From assembly GCA_050180705.1 (NCBI GenBank), contig JBFXDX010000001.1:186001-250000 (forward strand): DNA of 64,000 nt. Direction: 5' to 3'. Made by a program: the position numbers and the translations under genes. Positions within the stretch are counted from its first letter, which is position 1. The number at the start of each line of letters is the position of its first letter. The notes below the pieces were generated by a model that searched no databases, had not been told where the DNA came from, and saw nothing but the letters and a program-made list of their open reading frames with translations. The DNA is from SB25 sp050180705. GTDB lineage: Bacteria; Bacteroidota; Bacteroidia; Bacteroidales; Tenuifilaceae. Of the stretch, positions 46,121 through 56,790 are shown in pieces.

Positions 46121-47683
46121 TTATTCATTTAACCATGCATGGTAAATGCTATTCTGCTTAGCATTTGTGTTTGCAAGTTTAGTTATAGTTGCCTTCTTAT
46201 AGCCATTTTGTGGATTAACTGTAGTGGTTAGCTGTAAACCTGCCAATGCTAAGTAATGGTTGTAGTCAATTTCCTTTGTGGTGTTTACATACTCAAACTC
46301 GGAGTTCAAGGATATACCTGCAACCATCTCGCATGCTTGCTGAAATTCGGCATCGGTAAAGCCGCGGTTTAACTCTTTGTAGTAATGCCAATAAAGGTAA
46401 CGCATAACATCATCGAGACTCTTTTTATTGTCGGTAGCATTCCGGATGGTAAGATCTAGAATTAATCCAACTAAAGGCCCTTTTTCATAGTATGAGATAG
46501 ATTGCCCTTGAACACCGAACGGGCCATCGCTCCATGTATTGTAGCTCGATTGAATTAGCGATTGGAACTTGCGCCCGGGATTATTCTCGGTGGCATTTAT
46601 ATTGCTTTCGAAACTTGCCACGTAATCGTCCTTACTAATAACTCCGGCTCTTTTGGCAACAATGTATTCGTAATAAACCGTAAATCCTTCGCTTACCCAT
46701 AGCAAATTGGTGCGATTTTCCTTGTTGTAATTGAATGGCCCAAGTTCGAACGGACGGATTCGTTTAACGTTATAGTTATGGAAGTATTCGTGAGCAATGA
46801 ATTTCATAATTCGTACCCATTCTGCGTCACTACCGAGCCTATCACCTTGAAAGCTAAGAATGGTGTTATTCAGATGTTCAATGCCACCTTGACCGGGGCC
46901 AACACCAATAAATGTGTATTGCTTGTAGGGAACTTCTCCTATAATATCGACAGACGCTTGTACGATTCGTTTTAGCCCATCCATAAGTTTTATCTTATCG
47001 AAATTTCCCATATCATATCCCACAAAACGGTGTATGGTATGGTTTATCTCAAATGGTAGCAGTTCGTCTAAGTTACCTATAAGTATTGGGCAATCGTATA
47101 GAATATCAAAATCAGGTGCGTAAAATTCGTTACTATTTGGAGTTACAGGCTCTAAACCTGTTGCAACGTTTCGCCATTTATTTGGGTTTACCTTAACCGT
47201 AACCGGAGTATTAATGCTATTTTCGATATATAGAAAGGTTGCAGCAGGAACAATGTATCCATGCGTAGAGTCTAGCCAGTTTTGGGCAACAAACCGTTTA
47301 TCAGCAATAACATCATATCTAAGACTAAAGGGATTTCCCTTACCAATAACTATTTGCCAGCTATTACTGTTAAGAGGAGTTACCGTAATATTGCTTCCAT
47401 CGGCGTTGCTTGCCGAGATATTTTTAATACCGTTGGAATAATTCATTATTTGATAGTACCCAGGCATCCATTGGGGGATTTGTAGAACTATGGTGTCTTT
47501 ATTTAGGCCATCACAGTTCAGCTCGATATGATACTGCTGGGACGATGGCTCATTCATTGAGACTGTGTAGTGTAAAACTCTTTTACTCTCGTTGCTTAAA
47601 TTGGAATCGGTGGTAGAGCAGTTGAATATTGCCAGTAAAAAGAATGCAATAATGATTTGTTTTAGATAACGAAGATAGCTCAT
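46121..47683 (-). CDS. M61-family metallopeptidase, lipoprotein
   Basis: 520 residues. A lipoprotein leader (IIIAFFLLAIFNCS) anchors the protein. An N-terminal beta domain (about 30-200) precedes the gluzincin core with zinc motif HEYFH (298-302) in FIAHEYFHNYNVKRIRPFEL, and the downstream ENRTNLLWVSEGFTVYYEY Glu ligand region. Glycyl aminopeptidases of M61 usually carry a C-terminal PDZ domain of about 90 residues; this protein ends shortly after the helical domain and lacks it. It stands as a single gene between two terminators. Confidence 0.85.
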   Translation of the reverse strand: MSYLRYLKQIIIAFFLLAIFNCSTTDSNLSNESKRVLHYTVSMNEPSSQQYHIELNCDGLNKDTIVLQIPQWMPGYYQIMNYSNGIKNISASNADGSNITVTPLNSNSWQIVIGKGNPFSLRYDVIADKRFVAQNWLDSTHGYIVPAATFLYIENSINTPVTVKVNPNKWRNVATGLEPVTPNSNEFYAPDFDILYDCPILIGNLDELLPFEINHTIHRFVGYDMGNFDKIKLMDGLKRIVQASVDIIGEVPYKQYTFIGVGPGQGGIEHLNNTILSFQGDRLGSDAEWVRIMKFIAHEYFHNYNVKRIRPFELGPFNYNKENRTNLLWVSEGFTVYYEYIVAKRAGVISKDDYVASFESNINATENNPGRKFQSLIQSSYNTWSDGPFGVQGQSISYYEKGPLVGLILDLTIRNATDNKKSLDDVMRYLYWHYYKELNRGFTDAEFQQACEMVAGISLNSEFEYVNTTKEIDYNHYLALAGLQLTTTVNPQNGYKKATITKLANTNAKQNSIYHAWLNE

Positions 47684-47828
47684 AGAGAAGGTGCTTTATA
47701 GTGTACGACATATAGGCTTTAAATATAGTGAAAGAATCTACGGAATATTACATGCGATATGTTTTTATTATTTGTACCGAATGCATATAGCTGCCAATGA
47801 TTGATCCGATATTTAGTGTGGTGTACAA

Positions 47829-47865
47829 TAAAAAAACTCGCACAAGATAACTTATGCGAGTTTTA
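47829..47865 (-). terminator. Intrinsic terminator of the tricorn-like gene
   Basis: ACTCGCA (836-842) pairs with TGCGAGT (855-861); on the minus strand it is followed by seven T. It also has four T on the plus side. Confidence 0.8.
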
Positions 47866-47881
47866 TGTGAACTATGGAATG

Positions 47882-50800
47882 CTATTTTTTCATTAACTCC
47901 TTTACAGCAGCCTCGATTTGTTGATCGCGACCCGACGACATAATATCTTGCTCATTACGAACTTTGATATCAGGTTCCATTTGGTTGTTTTCACAGAACT
48001 TTCCATCAGGAGTTAACCAACCACCCATAGGAATACCAAAATATAACGAAGGATCGATTTGAGTTTCCCACCATACAAATGTACCTGTACCCGGAACAGG
48101 CATACCCAATGTTTTGCCAACTCCTTTAAGCTTATAAGCCACAGGGAATAGGTGAGCATCGGAATAGTTGCTTTCTCCCATAAGTACAATTGATGGTTTA
48201 ATCCATTTGCTCTCGGGTTCGTATCCAACGTGTTGTCCATGAGGTATAATGTCGATATACTTCTTACCGTTAAGGAAGTCGGATAGCTGCTCATGAATAT
48301 TTCCACCGCCATTAAAACGGGTGTCGATAATTAAAGCCTCTTTACCAACATTTCGGCCTAATGCTTCCTCGAAAACTGTACGCATGCTGGCGTCGTCCAT
48401 CGATCGAACATGAATGTAACCTATTTTACCATTCGATAGTTGATCAACCTCCTTGCGGCGATTATCGACCCAACGTTTGTATAGTAGTTCGCTCTCTTCG
48501 CCAGTTGATATTGGCTTAACCGATTCTTCCCAGCGTTTATTAGCAGCAGGATCGAAAACAGATAGGAGCGTAGGTTGGTCGACCTTACGGTTAAGTAGCT
48601 GGTAAAAATCGATAGAATCGGGGCTTTGACCATCAATCATCTCGATAATGGTTCCTGCTTTTATTTTAGATGATGCCTTATCCACAGGCCCGCCATTAAT
48701 AACCTCGGCAACCTTTAGCCCTTTGCCAGTGTAGCTATAATCATAGAATAATCCGAGTGAGGCTGTTCTGTCGGAGTTAGCAACATAGTTCCTAAAACCT
48801 CCACCTGTATGCGACGCATTTAGCTCGCCTAACATCTCGCTTAGAATTTCGGCAAAATCGTAGTTGTTATTAATGTATGGAAGGAATTGCTTGTAGTTAT
48901 TGTAGTAGTAATCCCAATCGACATTGTGAAGATTCTCAACGTAGAATTTTTCCTTAACCAAGCGCCAAGCATGATCGAATATGTAGTTTCTTTCGGCAGT
49001 TTGGTTTAGAACCATTTCGCCATTAACATCCAGTGTTTCCGATTTGCCAGAGTCGATGGTTATTTTCATGGCTTTTCCATTGGCAAAAAGGAAGATAAAC
49101 TTGCCATCGGACGATAGCTGCATATTTGCTCCACGAACACCAAGCTTAGTTAGTTGTTTGGTTTTATTGGTACGAAGTTCGGTTTCCCAAAGGTCGTTAC
49201 CTTTATTGAAGCGTGTTAGGTAGTACAGCTTTTCACCATCCTTGGAGAGAATCCAATCGCCAATGGGAGAGGTATATGTTGTTAGGCGTTTCTTACGATC
49301 GGTAAGATTTGTAAAATCGATAGTTATAGGTTTTAAAGTATCCTCTTTCTCCTTATCCTTTGATTTATCCTTTTTGTTTTTCTTGTCCTTATCATCCTTG
49401 CTTTCCTCTTTCTTCTTATCTTTCTTGTCCTTGTCTTCCTGCTCTTTTACCACAGCAAATTCTTCTTTAGATAAGTTAGAACGATCGAAAGCATCCTTAG
49501 TAAAGTACATTGCATAAACATTTCCGCTTGTAGGATAACCAGCCTGCGCAAGAGTGCCTTCACGATCCGAACCCCAAATCATCATTTTACCATCCATACA
49601 CCATTTGGGACCATAATCGTTATAGCCGCTAAGGGTAAGGTTCTTAATTTCGCTTTTGCCATCGGCAGCAACAAGACCAACCTCAGGAGTCATTACTCGC
49701 TCGGGAAGACCAAACTGAACAAGGAACCATTTGCCATCGGGAGACCAAGTGTAGTACTGATCGCCATCGGCATATGAGTAGTTCTTGTCGGCTGTCATGA
49801 TGGTACGTACTTGTTTCGAGTCAAGATTAACTACTTTAAGCGTTACACGATTCTCGAGGTATGCAACCTCCTTGCCATCGGGCGAGAATTCGGGTTGAAA
49901 CTCCTCTGCATCAGTAGCAATAACAGTTTCTTCTTTTAGCACTGTTGAAAGGTAAAAGTAGGGTTCTTCCTTACGAACAATTGATGTAGTGTAGATATTC
50001 CAGTTATTATCCTTTTCGGCAGCGTATAGCAACTTTTTACCATCGGGGCTAAAGCTAACATTACGTTCTTCCCAAGGGGTATTGGTAATTCGTTTAGTAA
50101 TTCCTCCCTCGATACTTGTAACAAACACTTCGCCACGGAAAATATAGGCAAATTCCTTTCCATTGGGAGCTAACTTAGCCTCGGTAAAATCACTATTAAC
50201 TGGAAGTATTTTCTCTATTGCAGTACGACCATCGTTGGCAATGGTAATATTTACCTTTTGTGGTGAGCTACCAGGCTGTAAGGTGTAAATTTCGCCGTTG
50301 AAGCTAAAGCATAATGTATTGTTATTGGAGCTGGTAAGGAAACGAACTGGATTCTTGGTAAAGTTGGTTAAAGCCTGGCTCTTTGTAGGATCGGCTAATG
50401 AACTTTTATACACATTGAACGATCCACTTTGCTCACTTAAATAGTAGTAATCGTTATCGTTTGAGTCGAAAACTGGATTACGATCTTCGCCATTGAATTG
50501 GGTTAGCTGTGTATATTTTTTAGTGCTAAGATCGTAGGTCCAAATATCATGGGCAATGGCAGAGGTGTGATGTTTACGCCAAAGGTTTTCGTATCCCTTA
50601 ACATCATCGAAAATAATTTTATTACCAGCCTTATTGAATGTTGCATTCAATGCAGGGGTTGTAATAATCTGGCTTACCTTTCCACCTTCGACAGGAACAC
50701 TGTAGAGCTCATTAATGAGCGACATGGGGAATTGGGCATTGGTAACCAAATCCTGACGGTAGGCCGAAAAGATAACTGATTTATTGTCGATAGTAAAGCT

Positions 50801-51139
50801 GGATGGAGCTTCGTTGCCCGAGTGGAATGTAAGGCGCTTTGCCTCGCCACCAGAAGCCGGCATAACAAAAACATCGAAATTACCATAACGATCGGATGCA
50901 AAAGCAATACTCTTACCATCGTGACTCCATACAGGACAATATTCGTAGGAGTCGCCAATTGTTAACGGAATAGCCATTCCTCCGGTTGAAGGTACAGAGT
51001 ATATATCACCTTTGTAGTCAAATAAGATGGTTTTGCCATCGGGCGATATTGCCGTATAGCGAAGCCATAGCGGATTGTTCTGCCCAAAGGCATTAATTGT
51101 CAGAAAAGCGACAATTAGAAAAGTGAGGATTTTTTTCAT
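47882..51139 (-). CDS. Tricorn-like S41 protease with beta-propeller domains
   Basis: 1085 residues with signal peptide (MKKILTFLIVAFLTINAFGQ). A WD40/TolB-like first propeller (repeats such as SHDGKSIAFASDRYGNFDVF and SPDGKKLLYAAEKDNNWNIY) and a second propeller fill about 25-690, with a highly charged Lys/Asp/Glu insert at about 550-595. Then come a tricorn C1 helical domain, a PDZ (about 760-860) and the S41 catalytic domain with IDTRFNGGGNIHEQL and GESNYSDAHLFP carrying the catalytic Ser. Archaeal tricorn is cytosolic, whereas this exported form is typical of Bacteroidota and probably trims peptides in the periplasm. Confidence 0.9.
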   Translation of the reverse strand: MKKILTFLIVAFLTINAFGQNNPLWLRYTAISPDGKTILFDYKGDIYSVPSTGGMAIPLTIGDSYEYCPVWSHDGKSIAFASDRYGNFDVFVMPASGGEAKRLTFHSGNEAPSSFTIDNKSVIFSAYRQDLVTNAQFPMSLINELYSVPVEGGKVSQIITTPALNATFNKAGNKIIFDDVKGYENLWRKHHTSAIAHDIWTYDLSTKKYTQLTQFNGEDRNPVFDSNDNDYYYLSEQSGSFNVYKSSLADPTKSQALTNFTKNPVRFLTSSNNNTLCFSFNGEIYTLQPGSSPQKVNITIANDGRTAIEKILPVNSDFTEAKLAPNGKEFAYIFRGEVFVTSIEGGITKRITNTPWEERNVSFSPDGKKLLYAAEKDNNWNIYTTSIVRKEEPYFYLSTVLKEETVIATDAEEFQPEFSPDGKEVAYLENRVTLKVVNLDSKQVRTIMTADKNYSYADGDQYYTWSPDGKWFLVQFGLPERVMTPEVGLVAADGKSEIKNLTLSGYNDYGPKWCMDGKMMIWGSDREGTLAQAGYPTSGNVYAMYFTKDAFDRSNLSKEEFAVVKEQEDKDKKDKKKEESKDDKDKKNKKDKSKDKEKEDTLKPITIDFTNLTDRKKRLTTYTSPIGDWILSKDGEKLYYLTRFNKGNDLWETELRTNKTKQLTKLGVRGANMQLSSDGKFIFLFANGKAMKITIDSGKSETLDVNGEMVLNQTAERNYIFDHAWRLVKEKFYVENLHNVDWDYYYNNYKQFLPYINNNYDFAEILSEMLGELNASHTGGGFRNYVANSDRTASLGLFYDYSYTGKGLKVAEVINGGPVDKASSKIKAGTIIEMIDGQSPDSIDFYQLLNRKVDQPTLLSVFDPAANKRWEESVKPISTGEESELLYKRWVDNRRKEVDQLSNGKIGYIHVRSMDDASMRTVFEEALGRNVGKEALIIDTRFNGGGNIHEQLSDFLNGKKYIDIIPHGQHVGYEPESKWIKPSIVLMGESNYSDAHLFPVAYKLKGVGKTLGMPVPGTGTFVWWETQIDPSLYFGIPMGGWLTPDGKFCENNQMEPDIKVRNEQDIMSSGRDQQIEAAVKELMKK

Positions 51140-51400
51140 TTTAATCTATTTAAGTTAAAAGAAATGGATTATGTCGTAAATATTTATTTAGATATACTTA
51201 AGCAACAATAGTTTATTATTATTCAAAATTAAAAGGTTAAATGTTAAATACTCAACAATTATTGTTAAAAGGAACTAAATTCTTTCAAATAATCCAAGGA
51301 ATGACGATGGCTTTGCTGGGTTGCTGCATTGAATTATAGAAAAAATGTATTGGTTAAGGAAATTTAAATTAAATCATAGCTATAATTTGTTTGTACAATT

Positions 51401-51408
51401 TACCTTTG
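51401..51408 (+). promoter_or_regulatory. Bacteroidota -7 promoter element
   Basis: TACCTTTG fits TAnnTTTG, 120 bp before the lipoprotein start at 51529. The 385-bp divergent gap (51140-51525) otherwise shows only AT-rich sequence. Confidence 0.4.
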
Positions 51409-51528
51409 CACCCCTTTTGATTTATTGTAGTTTCAAAGGACTGATAGGTTCAATTAGTTGGATTGGATTTATGTAAGGAGTTGAGATTATAACACATTAA
51501 TTATTCAAATACTAAATATTTTATATTG

Positions 51529-52104
51529 ATGAAAAAACAATTCTTTTTATTCTTTGCTTTACTATTGATAAGTTTTGGTTGTAGCGACGACAATGACAGT
51601 CCATTAACAGTTGGCTTTAAGGGCTTATCTACTCTCTTGAACAAGACTCCAGAAGCAATACAAAAGGCAAGTCCTGGAGTTTTTAATGCAGAAAATTCTA
51701 CCGATGAAAAAATGTATTTTGATTATGAAGGACATCCTACATTGGGAAATGTGGAGATTTTCTATAAGATTAATAATGGGATTTGCGATCAGGTTAGTCT
51801 TTATTTGGATGATTATACACTGGATGCATCATTAAGTCTTATTAACCTATCGGAAAGGGAGTTTGGACATGCTTTTACCTATTATATTATCTATTATAAT
51901 AATACTCACGGTAACTATTTTGATACATATCAGGAACTTAAAGATTTTATAGCCAACAATAACCTCACAATCAACAATATTGATTACATTGAAGCAAAGT
52001 ATAAGTATAAAGGAAAGGTGTTCTACGTTGGAGCAATGATTGCTGAAGGTATTTTTCTTCCATTCGCTGATATGGTTGTAGAAACAAAAGAAGTTAAAAG
52101 TTAA
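51529..52104 (+). CDS. Putative lipoprotein, unknown function
   Basis: 191 residues from the ATG at 51529 (a TTG directly before it is less likely). Lipoprotein leader LFFALLLISFGC, followed by SDDNDS. The mature region (KGLSTLLNKTPEAIQKASPG, YKINNGICDQVSLYLDD) is unrecognised; it looks like a small alpha/beta domain. Downstream at about 52137-52158 is a short GCGCGATTCTATCGCG palindrome. Confidence 0.65.
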   Translation: MKKQFFLFFALLLISFGCSDDNDSPLTVGFKGLSTLLNKTPEAIQKASPGVFNAENSTDEKMYFDYEGHPTLGNVEIFYKINNGICDQVSLYLDDYTLDASLSLINLSEREFGHAFTYYIIYYNNTHGNYFDTYQELKDFIANNNLTINNIDYIEAKYKYKGKVFYVGAMIAEGIFLPFADMVVETKEVKS

Positions 52105-52235
52105 AAGAAAAAACTTACATTACGATTAACCTTGCTGGTGCGCGATTCTATCGCGTACCTCTTTGCAAAAAGACGTTAGAAGCTAAAGAAAGTAATAATG
52201 TAAAACGGGAGAAGTTAAATGTTAAATGGAAGATT

Positions 52236-52874
52236 TCATTTAACGAACAACGAATTTAGGAGTTCTTCGAATTTTGCGAAGTATTCGCAAATATGCGAAC
52301 CATCCATTAGTCCGTGGTGTGCCTCGACTGATACTGGCATGAATACCTTGCCATCTTTCTTGTAAATACCCCCGAATGTTATTTTGGGAACCGATTCGGA
52401 GTGATCGAAATTGGTTGGGTGCAGAATACTTGTAAAATGGCTCCATGGAATTGTGGAGTGCCTAATCAGGTCTTTCTTAATATCATCGTTATTAAGCCTT
52501 AGGCCAACAGAACTATGCACCTGGCGGATCTCTTCCTGTAGAGCATTGTTAAATACCTCGAACGACTCGTTGTAGTCGACATAAATAAAGGCAAAGGTTC
52601 GATCGTTGCGAGAGATTGTTGCTCCGGCATTAATTTTATCGAGCTCGTAGACCTCGTTATCGATAATGCGGTACTTAAACTCGGGTATGCTATTAACGGC
52701 CATCATCGATTTATGGAGATAGTAAGCAAAAAACGAAATGTTATTACTCTTTGTCCAGTTGTAAGCATTGGTACAATTAACCTCGGCTGTAATTCCAAAG
52801 AATGGACTTTTCATTTTTGAGAATAAAAGGTAATGCTCCTTTCTGTTCCAGTTACTTAAATTGATATGCTTCAT
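52236..52874 (-). CDS. Chloramphenicol acetyltransferase-like protein
   Basis: 212 residues, the exact size of type A CAT subunits. Catalytic motif HHGLMDG (186-192) at the usual C-terminal place, preceded by PVSVEA; N-terminal RKEHYLLFSKMKSPFFGITA and central SFFAYYLHKSMMAVNSIPEF match the CAT fold. The enzyme would transfer acetyl from acetyl-CoA to a hydroxyl acceptor; many chromosomal homologues in Bacteroidota are not proven to act on chloramphenicol. Confidence 0.8.
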   Translation of the reverse strand: MKHINLSNWNRKEHYLLFSKMKSPFFGITAEVNCTNAYNWTKSNNISFFAYYLHKSMMAVNSIPEFKYRIIDNEVYELDKINAGATISRNDRTFAFIYVDYNESFEVFNNALQEEIRQVHSSVGLRLNNDDIKKDLIRHSTIPWSHFTSILHPTNFDHSESVPKITFGGIYKKDGKVFMPVSVEAHHGLMDGSHICEYFAKFEELLNSLFVK

Positions 52875-52928
52875 GCTTGTTTTTTAATTAACCAGTGTTC
52901 AAAATTACCATTAAATACCGACAAGCAT

Positions 52929-52960
52929 AAAAAAACGTAGCCATTTTTGATGGCTACGCT
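52929..52960 (-). terminator. Intrinsic terminator of the beta-helix gene
   Basis: CGTAGCCA (936-943) and TGGCTACG (951-958) form a perfect stem, followed by seven T on the minus strand. Confidence 0.8.
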
Positions 52961-53010
52961 AGGTTGGTTGGTGTTTTTCTAAAAAAGGCTAATTGTTTAA
53001 AAAGGCATAA

Positions 53011-54486
53011 CTAATAGATATTCGGATATTTATTATTAAAAGCAATATTCATAATTGTTATAACTATAGGCGGATTACACTCGGAGCCAGGATCGCCCGA
53101 TAATGTTCGTAGCCCTTGTGGCTCATTTAAAATTTTGGTGGTACAATTCTCGCTGTTTATACCATTCCAAATTGAGCTTATGTGATACCACGTGTCGAAA
53201 CCTACCTGACAGTTAGCGGCACTACAATCATTATATATGATATTTTGAGCAGCAAAATTTCTGAAAGGATAGCGAGGATCGGGAGCCCATCCAAAACCAG
53301 TTCCATTACCAAGCAGTGGATTTACATTGCCATTAGCATCGGTAACCGTAATATTGTTTGCAGAACAATTAATAAAGGCTATTTCGGATCCGGCAGCACT
53401 AAATCCAGTACTTTGCTTATCCTGAGGGTTGATTGCACGAATGTTTTCGACCTGACAGTTTGATATTGATACTGCAACACCATAAACCTCCAATCCGGTT
53501 GCCTTTGCACCAGTGTTGGTTGGAGTAATACCATCAATTACTGTATCTGCAGTAAAATTGTTGACTGTTATATATGCATCGAGGAATACGGACATGCCAT
53601 GGCAATCGTCGCAGCAACCAATTATGTTTGTTGCAGTGTAATTGTTGTAGGTTAAACCTATACAAAAAATAGGGATAAAGCCTATAACAGTATGCCCAGG
53701 TGTTAAGATATTGCCATTAAAGTGTGATTGGAAGGAACCCGCATCACAATTTGATGTTAGAATTTTAGAGCAGAATAGATAGCTGAAGCCCTGTACCGAT
53801 CCATCGTTATTCACAAAGTTATTCATTACGCATTGGCTTACAAAACCAATATTTGTTTCAAGAATTTGGATACCAGCAAAAGCATCGGAAGTAACATTTA
53901 CATTTAGTATTGAGCAGCCAGTTATAACAACATTAGATGATTTGTTAATATGAATCCCGCATGGTGTTAAGCATCGAACAGCGGTATTATTAAAGCTAAT
54001 TCCATCAACAACAATACTATCGATAGTTAGGCTATTTACAGTATCGGCGCAAATACCGTAGAATCCCATATGTAGTAGGTTCCCATTTTGGATTGTGATA
54101 TTTGAAGCATCCTCGACCTTAATGCCAACAATGAACTTATCGTTCTGCTGTATATTGGCCGTTAGGCTATACCCACATAGGTCGAGCACAACATTGCTGG
54201 CAACAATAGTAATGGCAGTGCAATCGGTATTGACAGAATTCCAAGTAATATCGTTGGCAAATTGATATATACCAGGACTATTTATAATAATACCCTCGGG
54301 AGGTATAGCTGTAATTACATTATCGGTTTGAAGTTTTGGATCACGAAATGATTTTATGCCTGTAATTATTTCGTACACTGCATTTGTGATATCATACTTA
54401 AGTAGTAAAGAATTTTTTTTGAGCTCCTTAAATATATCCAACGAAAAAATCTTATCGATAATAGCTTGAGAATGGTTTAGCTGCAT
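53011..54486 (-). CDS. Right-handed beta-helix (pectate-lyase-like) protein without signal peptide
   Basis: 491 residues. After a short helical start (about 1-45), repeated short strands (ITIVASNVVLDLCGYSLTAN, NITIQNGNLLHMGFYGICAD, VVITGCSILNVNVTSDAFAG) indicate a parallel beta-helix to the end. No signal peptide, T9SS tail or catalytic cluster is evident. Cysteine is unusually frequent (about 18), many in Asn-Cys positions, which fits a cytoplasmic or non-classically placed protein. Function unknown. Confidence 0.7.
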   Translation of the reverse strand: MQLNHSQAIIDKIFSLDIFKELKKNSLLLKYDITNAVYEIITGIKSFRDPKLQTDNVITAIPPEGIIINSPGIYQFANDITWNSVNTDCTAITIVASNVVLDLCGYSLTANIQQNDKFIVGIKVEDASNITIQNGNLLHMGFYGICADTVNSLTIDSIVVDGISFNNTAVRCLTPCGIHINKSSNVVITGCSILNVNVTSDAFAGIQILETNIGFVSQCVMNNFVNNDGSVQGFSYLFCSKILTSNCDAGSFQSHFNGNILTPGHTVIGFIPIFCIGLTYNNYTATNIIGCCDDCHGMSVFLDAYITVNNFTADTVIDGITPTNTGAKATGLEVYGVAVSISNCQVENIRAINPQDKQSTGFSAAGSEIAFINCSANNITVTDANGNVNPLLGNGTGFGWAPDPRYPFRNFAAQNIIYNDCSAANCQVGFDTWYHISSIWNGINSENCTTKILNEPQGLRTLSGDPGSECNPPIVITIMNIAFNNKYPNIY

Positions 54487-54963
54487 ATAATATAATGCTA
54501 AAGGGTTTAATGGTTACAATTAAAGGTATGTATATCTGTTTAAATGCTGTTTAATACGATTGATGATGAATTTGTTACTTTTTTGGGAAATAGAGATATT
54601 AGATAGAGGTTCGTGGACGTTTATTATATAATTTTCAGAGATAGGATAAAAGTGTTAAAGAAGAAATCAATTATCTCTTTTAAATGAGTTCCTACTAATA
54701 ACATTATTTAGTTTATTTGATGAGTATGTAAAAATGTGAATGAGAAAACTGATTAATAGAGAATAAATTTAAAAAGTACAAGAAATTAAACAAGTTGATA
54801 TATTAAACCTTTGCTACCCAAATGCATTTAGAGCCAATAGAACTAATGGCATAGACACAAAAAATATTATTACCTTAGTTTCGGTTTTGTGGTCGGTAAT
54901 GCTTTCGGAATATCACTTTTCAGCATTAATAACCGCTAAGCCTAGATAATCATAATATATGAT
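54487..54963. other. Intergenic region, no gene seen
   Basis: A 477-bp AT-rich divergent gap between the beta-helix gene (minus) and the glycosyltransferase gene (plus). I see no ORF, hairpin or repeat of note; promoters for both sides must lie here. Confidence 0.5.
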
Positions 54964-56790
54964 ATGAAAAATTTAATACTTAAAGTAGTTCTAGTGGCAT
55001 TGATGATCTTCATTGTCATCAATAATTTCTATTTCTTTCCGGGAAATATACTCTCATGGGATGTGTTTGGATATTACCTTTATTTACCGCTAAAGTTTAT
55101 TTATCATGATTTAGGGTTGAGTAATGATACAATTGTTCATTCAATAATAGAAAAATACCATAATACAGGAACTTTTTATCAGGCCATGAAGATGCCCGAT
55201 GGTCATTATGTGATGAAGTATAGCATGGGGCTCTCTGTTCTATACTCCCCATTCTTCTTTATTGGTCATTTGCTTGCAAAAATGCTTAATTATCCTGCAG
55301 ATGGTTTTTCGCTTCCGTATCAATACTCAATATTTATAGGTGGAATAGTTTATTCAATTACCGGGCTTATTGTTCTTGCAAAGGTATTAATGCATTTTTT
55401 CAGTAAGGTTATTGCATCGCTTGTTTTGATAATAATTGTGTTGTCAACCAATTACATTGTTCATATTACCATGTATGGTCAAAACGCAATGTCGCATAAC
55501 TACTTGTTTTTTGCATATTCACTAATCTTATGGATCACCATTTTATGGCATAAATCGCATAAAATAAAACATATAATTCTTCTTGCTATTGTTTGCGGTG
55601 TTACAATACTCAGTCGACCTTCAGAGATAGTTTGCTTACTAATACCATTCTTTTGGGGTATTTATAACAAAAGTACTGCCATTGAAAAGAAAAACCTATT
55701 AGTTAAATATAAAGGACAAATTATCACATTCATACTAATTGTATTTCTTATTGGTATTCCGCAATTCGTATACTGGAAAATATACGCAGGGAAGTTTCTT
55801 TTTAATAGCTATGGAGGAAACGCCGGCGAAGGTTTTGAATTTCTTAGGCCCTATATCCTACAGGTACTTTTTAGCTTCAGAAAAGGATGGCTTATTTATA
55901 CCCCTGTGATGATATTTGGAATTATTGGTTTTGTATTTCTCTACAGGAAAAACAGAACTATATTTTATGCGCTATTCGTCTATTTTATTGCGAACCTATT
56001 TATAGTTTCCAGTTGGTCGTGCTGGTGGTATGCGAATAGTTTTAGCCAGAGAGCCTTAATACCATCCTATCCTGTTATGGCAATAGCAATAGGCTATTTT
56101 CTAAGTTGGATGAAAGACCAAAAGCGAATAGTTATAGCAATAGGCTGTTGCCTAATTATTGGCTGTACTAGCTTAAATATATTTCAGATAGTTCAGTTTC
56201 ACAATGGAATAATTGATGGTGATAGAATGACTCGGGAGTACTACTTTGCTGTTTTTGGAAAAATGCATGCCACCGAAGATGACAAAAAGTTACTTTTAAT
56301 AAATCGCTCGGTTATTAGTGCTGAGCCGTTTAATAACCAGGACGATTACAGTGCTAGGCTACTTAATAGGTTGGATTTTGAAAACTCCGAGAAGAAGGAC
56401 TCTACAGTAGCACATTCAGCGAAATATTCTTTTAAAATGGATAGTTCGTTAATATATTCTCCATGCATCGAATCACCATATTACGATTTAACAAATAAGG
56501 ATCATGCCTGGGTAAGGGCGACAGTATATATCTATCCGGTTAAAGACATAAAATCTAATCCATTTAGTTTGGTAGTTAATTTCAGCCATAATAACTATTC
56601 ATACAAGTATAGGACATTCGACTCTGAGAATATGAACCTTGAGTTAAATAAATGGAATAAAATCACCTTTGATTATTTAACCCCCGAGGTTAGACGAAAT
56701 ACCGACAATCTGGTCGTTTATGTTTGGCTTAGAGGTAATGAAACTTTATATATAGATGATTTGCAAGTTGAGGTTTTTGAAAAGAAATAA
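54964..56790 (+). CDS. GT-C-type membrane glycosyltransferase-like protein
   Basis: 608 residues. Ten or more membrane helices fill about 1-430 (VVLVALMIFIVINNFYFFPG, IFIGGIVYSITGLIVLA, VIASLVLIIIVLSTNYIVHI and others). The first periplasmic loop has WDVFGYYLYLPLKF, with an acidic residue where GT-C enzymes carry their catalytic Asp. The last about 170 residues form a soluble beta-sandwich (FSLVVNFSHNNYSYKYRTFD, NETLYIDDLQVEVF). It would move a sugar from a polyprenyl-phosphate donor in the inner membrane, but donor and acceptor are unknown. ATG at 54964. Confidence 0.65.
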   Translation: MKNLILKVVLVALMIFIVINNFYFFPGNILSWDVFGYYLYLPLKFIYHDLGLSNDTIVHSIIEKYHNTGTFYQAMKMPDGHYVMKYSMGLSVLYSPFFFIGHLLAKMLNYPADGFSLPYQYSIFIGGIVYSITGLIVLAKVLMHFFSKVIASLVLIIIVLSTNYIVHITMYGQNAMSHNYLFFAYSLILWITILWHKSHKIKHIILLAIVCGVTILSRPSEIVCLLIPFFWGIYNKSTAIEKKNLLVKYKGQIITFILIVFLIGIPQFVYWKIYAGKFLFNSYGGNAGEGFEFLRPYILQVLFSFRKGWLIYTPVMIFGIIGFVFLYRKNRTIFYALFVYFIANLFIVSSWSCWWYANSFSQRALIPSYPVMAIAIGYFLSWMKDQKRIVIAIGCCLIIGCTSLNIFQIVQFHNGIIDGDRMTREYYFAVFGKMHATEDDKKLLLINRSVISAEPFNNQDDYSARLLNRLDFENSEKKDSTVAHSAKYSFKMDSSLIYSPCIESPYYDLTNKDHAWVRATVYIYPVKDIKSNPFSLVVNFSHNNYSYKYRTFDSENMNLELNKWNKITFDYLTPEVRRNTDNLVVYVWLRGNETLYIDDLQVEVFEKK

